Assembly (NCBI GenBank): GCA_002084875.1
Contig: NBMH01000090.1
Coordinates: 1-46,016 of the forward strand
DNA from: Anaerolineaceae bacterium 4572_78
GTDB taxonomy: Bacteria; Chloroflexota; Anaerolineae; 4572-78
Reading direction: 5' to 3'
Length of the DNA stretch: 46,016 nucleotides
Shown here: positions 8,661-16,018 of the stretch, piece by piece
Layout of the letters: each line of letters begins with the position of its first letter
Position numbering within the stretch: position 1 is the first letter of the stretch
The notes under the pieces: generated by a model
The model's input: the letters and a program-made list of their open reading frames with translations, nothing else
Told to the model about the DNA's origin: nothing
Database searches by the model: none
Translations under genes and position numbers: made by a program

Positions 8661-11051
8661 CTACCCCTCTCGAATACAAATCGCAATATCCTTTACCTCA
8701 TAGATTCTCATGCCTTTTTTCCATAAACTTGCTTCACCTATAATCGTTATCATGTCAGGAGTTTGGTTAATTTCTTTGATATGAACTTCAAGATACATTT
8801 GGTGTCGTTCATGTGAAATCTGCCCTCGATATTTCCAAACAGTGGTATGATTTTCTACATGTCCAAAACGTGGCGAATTCATTTGTTGACCTAAGTCTTG
8901 TTGTAAAGCATAAGCCTGCAATGCTTGCAAAATTGCTTCGACGCCTAATGAACCAGGCATTACTGGGTCAAGATAAAAATGAGCTTTGAAGAACCATGCT
9001 TCAGGGTCAATCATGGATTCTGCAAAAACATAGCCCTTGCCAAATTTGCCACCATTCGGCATGACTATGACCTTATCCAAAAAATCGAGTTGCTTAGGAA
9101 ACCACACCTCAACCCCACATATTTGAAGGGGTGGGGTTTCCTGAGATAGCAGATTGATAGTATATCGTTTACCAGTCGCTGTTTCATGGTAAGGCGATTT
9201 ATAATTTCCCCCATCCAAACCGACTTGATTTTTTAAGGCTTCTTTTGTAAAATAACCAAATGTGGTTACACCTTTATAAAATGCCTGACCGTCGCATGAC
9301 AACTCAAACTCGTACTTTTGCAAGATGATACCAGAAAAGAAAGTTGATGATATAAATGTTACCTTATTGCTCACCGTTTTACCACGAATATCCATCTCCC
9401 TAAGTAATTCGCCTGTGCCATCCAAATTGCGGAAGTAGAAATCTTCATCGGGGTACGGTAACGTCGAGCCGAGATATGCCGACAAAAAGCCGCATGGTTG
9501 CAGAGCCATTTCCATCAAGATAGAATACGGCGGCATTGGATAATTATTCTGTTCACAATACCATGGATTAACGGGAACATCGTATTCTGAAACAAGGCTA
9601 GACTTAGACTTAAAATTATATCGTTCAGCGTTCAATTCCACAATGCGACTAATCAACTGCAAATCACCATTCGGAGTACGTGGACATCGCTTCGTCTCAT
9701 AAATTTGATACTCCGACCCAAAACATTTTACAATCGAACCCTCTGAAAATTCAATCAACTGTTCTTCAGTATACAAAGCATGTCGTGGTGTCCATTGTGC
9801 AACGACTTCATGATAAAGCAAGCGTTGTTGTTCCTGACTCCTAACTCCTAACTCCTGACTCCTAACTCTTTCTTTCTCCACCAACTGCACCCCCAAATTT
9901 TCAAAACGAACAACAATTTTATTCTCGAAAATGATGTCAACATTGGCGATAGAGTATGGATTTGGGTCGAGTCCAATTTCCTTAACCTCTAAACGATATT
10001 CCATAGTATCATAAGTTGGTATCACCTGTCCTCGACAACGGACAATTTGTTTTAAGTTTGGAATCGGTTGGAAGCGAGCATCTTTTGTAGCATGTTGTAG
10101 CCCGATTGAAAGCATGTAAGCCTGCATCATCTGCAAACATCCTTCTGCCATCAATGAACCCGCTAGCACTGCATCATCCATGAAGTGGCATGGAAAATAC
10201 CAATCATCAGGAGCAATATCTTTTTCAGCAATCATCATGCCCAAGCCCCAAGGTCCACCATGGAAGTCAAGTTGAGTGATACGGTCAACCATGAGCATTT
10301 TTTCAGGAGGCAATCGCAAAGATGGATTATGTCCTTTTTGGTCGTAGTGAGAACCGAAGCAAGCGGCGATATTTCCATGCGATAAAGCAACGATATCAGC
10401 CCGATTAAAACGGGTTTTATTAGTATGAAGTAAAGGTGTAAAATGCTGTTTGGGTATTTTGGCTCGCTCCTCTAATTCCTCTTTTGTAACAATAATTCCT
10501 TTTCCTTCATCAAGCTCCTTTTGCGAAAAGAACCCCGCACTACCACCCTGCATGATGAGAACTTTTTTGTCATCGGCATAACAATCGTAGCGGAAAAAGA
10601 AGAGCAAAATATCTCCACTGCGAGCATAGCTATCAATATAAATATCATAGCGTAAGGTTTGCCCTTCGTAAGGCAATTCGTCCACAAAGGTAAGTGTGCA
10701 ATCGAGCAGACGATACATCCGTTCCCCTTTATTTTGCAGGTCAATGCCAATGTAGCTGATTAGCAACAAGTCACACTGTCCCGACTCAACGGCTACCGCC
10801 CATGGAGCTTGCCCATCTACCGTATACCAACTGTTGTGTGGAATGTCATACTCTGTTTGAACAAAAGATGGTTTGTATTCACCTAGTTTTGCCTTTATAT
10901 CCGTTACACGGCTGACGAGAAGATATGGCGGGGTGGGTAAACGAACTCGCACCTTGTAGGTATCAATCGAAGCATATTCCTTACCGAATACATCGGCGAT
11001 ATTCCCTTCGGCAAACGTCAGCAATTCGTCATAATCCCAGACAACAGGCAC
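8661..11051 (-). CDS. PUFA-synthase-type dehydratase protein (four hotdog domains)
   Basis: Predicted to dehydrate 3-hydroxyacyl chains on an iterative PUFA/secondary-lipid synthase, as the FabA-like DH region of PfaC does. Two pairs of hotdog domains are seen. A non-catalytic domain lies at about 1-200, followed by a catalytic one with CHFMDDAVLAGSLMAEG (His about 288). A second non-catalytic domain lies at about 410-610, followed by a catalytic one with AHFYLDPVMPGSLGVEA (His about 689). This pseudo-DH plus DH pairing is known for PfaC-type proteins. The linker between the pairs (about 394-406) is made of heptamer repeats. The start is GTG, 4 bases after the upstream TGA, so coupling is likely. 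It lacks ER and ACP. The N-terminus lacks a good dedicated ribosome site. Confidence 0.82.
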   Translation of the reverse strand: MPVVWDYDELLTFAEGNIADVFGKEYASIDTYKVRVRLPTPPYLLVSRVTDIKAKLGEYKPSFVQTEYDIPHNSWYTVDGQAPWAVAVESGQCDLLLISYIGIDLQNKGERMYRLLDCTLTFVDELPYEGQTLRYDIYIDSYARSGDILLFFFRYDCYADDKKVLIMQGGSAGFFSQKELDEGKGIIVTKEELEERAKIPKQHFTPLLHTNKTRFNRADIVALSHGNIAACFGSHYDQKGHNPSLRLPPEKMLMVDRITQLDFHGGPWGLGMMIAEKDIAPDDWYFPCHFMDDAVLAGSLMAEGCLQMMQAYMLSIGLQHATKDARFQPIPNLKQIVRCRGQVIPTYDTMEYRLEVKEIGLDPNPYSIANVDIIFENKIVVRFENLGVQLVEKERVRSQELGVRSQEQQRLLYHEVVAQWTPRHALYTEEQLIEFSEGSIVKCFGSEYQIYETKRCPRTPNGDLQLISRIVELNAERYNFKSKSSLVSEYDVPVNPWYCEQNNYPMPPYSILMEMALQPCGFLSAYLGSTLPYPDEDFYFRNLDGTGELLREMDIRGKTVSNKVTFISSTFFSGIILQKYEFELSCDGQAFYKGVTTFGYFTKEALKNQVGLDGGNYKSPYHETATGKRYTINLLSQETPPLQICGVEVWFPKQLDFLDKVIVMPNGGKFGKGYVFAESMIDPEAWFFKAHFYLDPVMPGSLGVEAILQALQAYALQQDLGQQMNSPRFGHVENHTTVWKYRGQISHERHQMYLEVHIKEINQTPDMITIIGEASLWKKGMRIYEVKDIAICIREG
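9835..9869 (-). repeat. Five heptamer repeats inside the dehydratase gene
   Basis: Units TGACTCC, TAACTCC, TAACTCC, TGACTCC and TAACTCT lie in tandem. They encode the linker RVRSQELGVRSQEQ between the first and second hotdog pairs. This is the same repeat type as the large array at 11065-11270. Confidence 0.85.
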
Positions 11052-11055
11052 CGAT

Positions 11056-14000
11056 TCAGGTTTTTGACTCCTGACTCCTGACTCCTGATTCCTGACTCCT
11101 GACTCCTGATTCCTGATGACTCCTAACTCCTGACTCCTGATTCCTGATTCCTGATTCCTGACTCCTGATTCCTGATTCCTGACTCCTAACTCCTGATTCC
11201 TGACTCCTAACTCCTGATTCCTGACTCCTAACTCCTGATTCCTGACTCCTAACTCCTGATTCCTGACTCTTGTCTTCTCTTAATGTCATTTCATCTGTAC
11301 TCCTTTGTGTCTCATCTTTCATAATTTCTGTGTCCATGACAAAGTGAGGCTTTGTCACTCCTGATGAATCAGGTGTTGTTTCTTCTGACAAAGCAAGCGT
11401 TGTTGCTCCTAAATCCGAACTCCCAACTCCCAACTCCTGTTTTCCTACAAATGGCATAAATTTGTCACGATTTTCATCAGTTAAAATCGTGTCCGCCAAC
11501 CGATTTCCGCCGAGTGTAATCGTTTTGAAGATACCTTTTCGTTTAGATTGATTCGATGTTGGGCGATATAACGGCGATACATCCAGCTTAACTTTATGAC
11601 TAACCAATTTGGTCAGCATCCGAATTAAGCCTGTGTAATCCGCAACTCCTTTTTTGTTGATTGCCGTAGCTAGATGAGGTTGACCTTTCAAATTTTCGCC
11701 AATCCAACGCGTGCATGTTCGTCCCGGTCCCAATTCGACGAAAATCCTAGCTCCATCATCATAAACTCGTTGCACTAAACGTGGAAAATCTACTTGATTA
11801 CATGCCATTTCGGCGATGGTACGAGGTATACCGTCGTATGTCAGCGGCAATTGGTCATGATAAGCAGAACTATAAAACTTGATATTTTTAATATCGTTGA
11901 TTTCGTAAGTATGTAAGTGGACAAATTCGCCGTACTCGCTTTTTATGGGCGGGCAATGAATCGCATCATTTGCCTCGATTTCCATGTAACGACAGTCTAA
12001 TTGCCGAATAACTTGTCGGCATGCCTTCGGGTTGCCAGCAATGACCACTTCATGATTTGTATTGATAATAATGATAAATACTTGGCGATGTAGATTAACA
12101 ATCGATTGAACCAAAGCCACAGGTGCTAAGACAATGTACGTTTTCCATATCTCGTCATCGGAGACATGAGCAGGAATACGCCATGCTTCTCGTATAGCAT
12201 TGTGTGGACCAGACAGGCGAGTGGTATACAATTCCGAATTTGCCAACAGATGATGGCTGTTACTAGCATCATCCCACACATCCAACCCCCAAAACATGCC
12301 CGTTTCACCAAGACTATAACCAAAAGCAGAGTTGGGTTCTAGTTTGAAAGTATGTCGCAAAATTTTAGTGAACAGGGTATCACAAGTCAAGCATGATTTA
12401 ATCATGGCTACCGAGTCAGTTTTTAATTTTTCCTCGAATGCACGCTTGTTATCCTGATTTATAGCAGTTAATGAACGTGGATAAACTAATTTATCATCCA
12501 TAGAAAAGCCAATATCGGGCGTAATTTTGTGGAGATAATTATGTGTTTGTGGAAATAGTTGAAACATCTCGCGTGCAATGCCCAAATATGAATTGAAGGC
12601 ACCAGGATAAACAAAAGCAATTTCGCCCGTTTCACCGAGTGGATTGGGAGTAAAATAACTTCCTTGTGGTGTTTGCCATGCCAAATTCGTTTCAAAAGCA
12701 TGGCGGATACCTGACATGGCTTTTTTAATCTGTTTATCCAATTCAACTTTGTTCTTTCCAACTAGGCAAGCAACATAGCGGGTATCACCTTGATTTTGAA
12801 AGGTGCCGAATGTTTCTTGAGCAAGCTGTGATAACGAATCTGCATGCTCGATATTTTCGCGTAAGGCTCGAATTTTCCTGTATATTTCAGATTCATCATT
12901 TGCTCCTATAGGAAGTATAAATGGACCTTCTTGCCGTAAAGCATGTTCAATACCTGACTCTATGTCAAAGCGAGACTGGGATGCTCCTGGAGCGTCAAAC
13001 CTTGGTTTGATATGCGTTGATGCTCCTGATAAAACGACATGGCCAGCTGTGCCATCAATGCTCAAACTGCCGATAGCGGCTAAGTGTTTTTGTGGTTGCA
13101 CAACAAACCATGGGCGTGATTCAGTGGCGATGTAAAAAGGACTTTTTTGCCATTCAGCGAGTCGTTTCGGTGCCGACCAATTCGGCGTAGCTGGGATATA
13201 TTTTTGATGCAAACACAAAGCTGTCTTAATCAAACTCGCCATCCCCGAAGCAACGAAAGTATGTCCGATATTTGCTTTAACACTACCAATGGCACAACTA
13301 AGCGGCTTCGATTTAGCATCATGTCTATAGACCGCATGCAATCCATCCATTTCAGCTTCATCTTGCCAGTCAATCCCGCTACCACACACTTCGACATAAC
13401 CAATTTCATGTGGCGACACATCCGCTTGAGCAAACGCCTCTTGCATTGCCTGAATATACGGAGTATGCATCTCAACATGAGGGGTGCAAAATCTTTTTTG
13501 CACCCCTTGTGGCTGAATCTCAAAATCCACATTATTCGGCGATTGCACCAAACTAACCGATTCAATAACAGCATAAATTTTATCATGGGCTTTTTGAACA
13601 TTATCCGCCCGCTTCAATACAACTGCTCCTGCTCCTTCGCCAACAAGCCAGCCATTCACATCATGGTCGAAACTCATGGTAGATTTGCCAGTGTTCATGG
13701 GGGCAAGTTTCTGTTGAAGAACGACATGCTCAAATCCACCCGCCAAATCTACTGCACCAACTACAACGGATTCCACTTCTTCCATTTCTAGTAAGATTTG
13801 AGCCACTTCTAAAGCTCGAAATACCGAATTTTCCTCAGCCGATAAGGTGAATGAAGGACATGTAAAATTCCACAACGACGAAATGCGACTAGCCATGACA
13901 TTACCGATGTAGCTTAGGCATTGATTAGAACCCATCGGATAATTAGTACAATCTTTTAGGAGTATTTCGAGTTCTGTCAATTTTTCTTCGGGCAAGGTCA

Positions 14001-15936
14001 GTCCGCTTTTTTTCAGGCTCGCCGACAATTGCCATGTTAAATCCCAGCGGCTATAGACCCGATGAAGGGATGGGTCAGTTTCCATTGCAATGATAACCGC
14101 TACGTTTTTTGCTTTGTCCTTAAGAGTATAGCCAGCATCTTCTAATGCCTGATTGGTAACACGAAGCATTAATAATTGCTGGGGATGAATGGTATGAGCT
14201 TCGTTTGGGGGGATTTTTCCTCGAAAGGCATCTATCTCAAACGACTCGATGTATGCTCCCAGTGGTGCTTTGCCTTCATCAAATCCGACCTCGTGCATCA
14301 GTTCGCTATTAGATTCAAGCCCATGCCAGCGTTGAGGTGGCAAAGGAATAAAGTGTTGCTTACCACTGTGTATCGTTTCGGCATAAGACTCCAAATCATC
14401 ACATTGCCCAAAATATGCTCCCATACCGACTATAGCGAGTTTAGCACCCCTCCAATTGTCCCTCTCCTTAAAAGGGGAGGGATTAGGGTGGGGGGCTTTG
14501 CTCCTCCCCTTCAAATGGGAAGGGTTAGAGGTGTGGTACTCTAAGACCATGTGAGCATTGGTGCCGCCGAAACCAAAGGCACTTACAGCACTTCGTTTTA
14601 TGTTACCTTGTTCAGTCCATCGGACTGCTGTACGGATGAGATGCGAATCGGTGATTTGCTTGTTTGAAGAAACTAGAGGGTCATTTATGCCAATGGTTGG
14701 GGGGATGATACCATGTTGCATTGCTAAAATTGCCTTGAGCATGCTAACAATGCCAGCCGCGGTCAGCAAATGTCCTACGTTTGTTTTGACCGAGCTGATA
14801 AGCGGGATGTGATTGTATTGTCCGAAAAAATCGGCTGTTGAGTTTAATTCGATATTGTCACCCACTGGGGTACCTGTGGCATGACATTCTACATAAGCGA
14901 TTTCAGTGGGGCTGATTCCAGCTTCACGATATGCCCGCTCAAAAGCAAGTTGTTGTCCTCGTGGGTTGGGAATGAGGAGGTGCTTACCACGCCCATCATT
15001 TGATAAACCGATGGCAGGAATGACAGCTTGAATTTTATCGCCGTCACGAACGGCATCAGCATATCGTTTTAAGACGACCATGCCTGCCCCTTCACCTGAT
15101 GTCAATCCCTTTGATTGTTTATCAAGTGGTTGACTGATACCATTATCGGGATAGCCTTGAAGACTGGCAAATCCCAATGTAACAAACAAGGGTGCGGGTG
15201 CACTAATACCACCTGCTAACATTAAATCGGCTTTTCCTGCTTGTAAGTAGTAACATGCCAACTTAACAGCATATAATGAGGAAGCACAGGCGGCATCAAT
15301 ACTAAAATTAACCTGTGACAAGCCCAACGCTTGAGCAATCACTGTCGTTAAATAACCCGATACAAGAGCATTATACGGTAATGGTTTGGAGCATAAAAGC
15401 TTGCTTTTACGTACATCGGTATCAATATCAGTCGTTTGTAAAATAAAGTCATCCTGCCCAAGCAAATTTTGAATAATTGGTTGCATCGCTTGGCGATATA
15501 TATCGGTAAAAAGTTGACGTGACAGACGAGTTGGGTAAGACAGATTACCCATGATAACCCCACACTTTGCCTTGCCCATCTCCTTCAAATTGGAGGGGTT
15601 GGGGTTGGATGCCAAATATCCACTATCAGCAAGTGCTTCTCTAGCAACATAAAGCGACCATTGAAAAAGTTTATCCAATTGACCCAAAAATTCTGGTGAT
15701 AAATTATATCCCGTAGGGTCAAAGTTAAAATCTCGGACATAGCCTCCCTTAAGATAATATGTCTTATCATAGACTCCTTTATTCGGGGCATAAAAATATT
15801 GTGGGTCTACTTCAATCTCCTGACGGGTAGCCATGCTACGACTGTCTTTTTCAGCAAGGAGATTACGCCAAAACTGTTCAGGGTTTTTGGCATCAGGAAA
15901 TAGGCATGCTAAACCAATAACTGCAATTTTATCCAT
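11056..15936 (-). CDS. PUFA/secondary-lipid synthase KS-CLF-AT subunit
   Basis: A 1626-residue multidomain synthase condensing malonyl-type extender units. KS covers about 1-460, with active-site Cys in DAACASSLYAVK (about 217) and the His motifs ECHATGTPVGD and TNVGHLLTAAG. A KS-like CLF covers about 495-960; its nucleophile position reads LSAEENSVFRAL, so Cys is lost, as expected of a chain-length factor. An AT-like domain at about 1080-1480 carries AFVYPGAFNSYLG and the nucleophile elbow FGYSLGETG (about 1208). The order matches PfaC/OrfB-type PUFA synthase subunits. The C-terminus from about 1555 is a heptapeptide repeat (QESGVRS) from a heptanucleotide array. Several repeat elements are inserted in frame. 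No ACP, KR or ER is encoded in the window, so partners must lie elsewhere. Confidence 0.85.
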   Translation of the reverse strand: MDKIAVIGLACLFPDAKNPEQFWRNLLAEKDSRSMATRQEIEVDPQYFYAPNKGVYDKTYYLKGGYVRDFNFDPTGYNLSPEFLGQLDKLFQWSLYVAREALADSGYLASNPNPSNLKEMGKAKCGVIMGNLSYPTRLSRQLFTDIYRQAMQPIIQNLLGQDDFILQTTDIDTDVRKSKLLCSKPLPYNALVSGYLTTVIAQALGLSQVNFSIDAACASSLYAVKLACYYLQAGKADLMLAGGISAPAPLFVTLGFASLQGYPDNGISQPLDKQSKGLTSGEGAGMVVLKRYADAVRDGDKIQAVIPAIGLSNDGRGKHLLIPNPRGQQLAFERAYREAGISPTEIAYVECHATGTPVGDNIELNSTADFFGQYNHIPLISSVKTNVGHLLTAAGIVSMLKAILAMQHGIIPPTIGINDPLVSSNKQITDSHLIRTAVRWTEQGNIKRSAVSAFGFGGTNAHMVLEYHTSNPSHLKGRSKAPHPNPSPFKERDNWRGAKLAIVGMGAYFGQCDDLESYAETIHSGKQHFIPLPPQRWHGLESNSELMHEVGFDEGKAPLGAYIESFEIDAFRGKIPPNEAHTIHPQQLLMLRVTNQALEDAGYTLKDKAKNVAVIIAMETDPSLHRVYSRWDLTWQLSASLKKSGLTLPEEKLTELEILLKDCTNYPMGSNQCLSYIGNVMASRISSLWNFTCPSFTLSAEENSVFRALEVAQILLEMEEVESVVVGAVDLAGGFEHVVLQQKLAPMNTGKSTMSFDHDVNGWLVGEGAGAVVLKRADNVQKAHDKIYAVIESVSLVQSPNNVDFEIQPQGVQKRFCTPHVEMHTPYIQAMQEAFAQADVSPHEIGYVEVCGSGIDWQDEAEMDGLHAVYRHDAKSKPLSCAIGSVKANIGHTFVASGMASLIKTALCLHQKYIPATPNWSAPKRLAEWQKSPFYIATESRPWFVVQPQKHLAAIGSLSIDGTAGHVVLSGASTHIKPRFDAPGASQSRFDIESGIEHALRQEGPFILPIGANDESEIYRKIRALRENIEHADSLSQLAQETFGTFQNQGDTRYVACLVGKNKVELDKQIKKAMSGIRHAFETNLAWQTPQGSYFTPNPLGETGEIAFVYPGAFNSYLGIAREMFQLFPQTHNYLHKITPDIGFSMDDKLVYPRSLTAINQDNKRAFEEKLKTDSVAMIKSCLTCDTLFTKILRHTFKLEPNSAFGYSLGETGMFWGLDVWDDASNSHHLLANSELYTTRLSGPHNAIREAWRIPAHVSDDEIWKTYIVLAPVALVQSIVNLHRQVFIIIINTNHEVVIAGNPKACRQVIRQLDCRYMEIEANDAIHCPPIKSEYGEFVHLHTYEINDIKNIKFYSSAYHDQLPLTYDGIPRTIAEMACNQVDFPRLVQRVYDDGARIFVELGPGRTCTRWIGENLKGQPHLATAINKKGVADYTGLIRMLTKLVSHKVKLDVSPLYRPTSNQSKRKGIFKTITLGGNRLADTILTDENRDKFMPFVGKQELGVGSSDLGATTLALSEETTPDSSGVTKPHFVMDTEIMKDETQRSTDEMTLREDKSQESGVRSQESGVRSQESGVRSQESGVRSQESGIRSQESGIRNQESGVRSHQESGVRSQESGVRSQESKT
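11065..11270 (-). repeat. 29-unit heptanucleotide tandem array at the PKS 3' end
   Basis: Counted by hand: 29 units of TGACTCC, TGATTCC, TAACTCC or TGACTCT, with one extra TGA codon-sized insertion after unit 7. Three units (21 bases) encode seven residues, giving repeats of S-Q-E-S-G-V-R. Units 17-29 follow a regular 21-base period (TGACTCC, TAACTCC, TGATTCC). The PKS stop (11056-11058) and the GTG of the next gene (11049-11051) follow directly. Confidence 0.93.
11337..11432 (-). repeat. Family C-like block and short heptamers in the PKS tail
   Basis: GACAAAGTGAGGCTTTGTCA (11337-11357 region), GACAAAGCAAGCGTTGTTGC and a short AACTCCC/AACTCCC/AACTCCT run resemble the family C blocks at 40157-40232 and the copy near 9815. 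All are translated in frame in the region joining AT to the terminal heptad tail. Confidence 0.5.
12968..13035 (-). repeat. Family C repeat in frame between CLF and AT
   Basis: GTCAAAGCGAGACTGGGATG, GCTCCTGGAGCGTCAAACC and TTGGTTTGA form palindromic pieces matching the blocks at 40157-40232. They encode the stretch around PRFDAPGASQSRFD (residues about 967-990), between the CLF end and the AT start. Confidence 0.6.
14445..14538 (-). repeat. Family B repeat in frame between KS and CLF
   Basis: CACCCCTCC, CCCTCTCCTTAAAAGGGGAG, GGATTAGGGTGGGGGG and CTCCTCCCCTTCAAATGGGA are typical family B palindromes. They encode the linker around GRSKAPHPNPSPFKERDNW (residues about 467-495), exactly between KS and CLF. 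Confidence 0.75.
15574..15610 (-). repeat. Short family B repeat in frame inside KS1
   Basis: CCCATCTCCTTCAAATTGGA followed by GGGGTTGGGGTTGG encodes SNPNPSNLKEMGK at residues about 109-121. This lies just before the conserved strand KCGVIMGNLSYPTR, so the insertion is probably a surface loop of the ketosynthase. Confidence 0.55.
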
Positions 15937-15972
15937 GTAACGTTTTTTCCTATCATAGTATTATTTTCTTTG

Positions 15973-16000
15973 ATTGTACTTATTTTTTTGGAAAGGACAA
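15973..16000 (-). promoter_or_regulatory. Candidate promoter of the PKS-dehydratase operon
   Basis: On the minus strand: TTGTCC (16000-15995), a 16-base spacer and TACAAT (15978-15973). The PKS ATG follows at 15936, preceded by an AGGA-type ribosome site. Confidence 0.4.
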
Positions 16001-16018
16001 ATATTATTGAAAGTTTTG

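Noticed and set aside
9835-11270. CRISPR array suspected from the regular repeats
   Set aside because: Units are 7 bases, directly tandem, without spacers; they are coding heptamer repeats.
13147-13791. 214-codon plus-strand frame inside the KS-CLF-AT gene
   Set aside because: Antisense to a strongly conserved CLF domain; its translation is His/Arg/Asn-rich without a recognisable fold.
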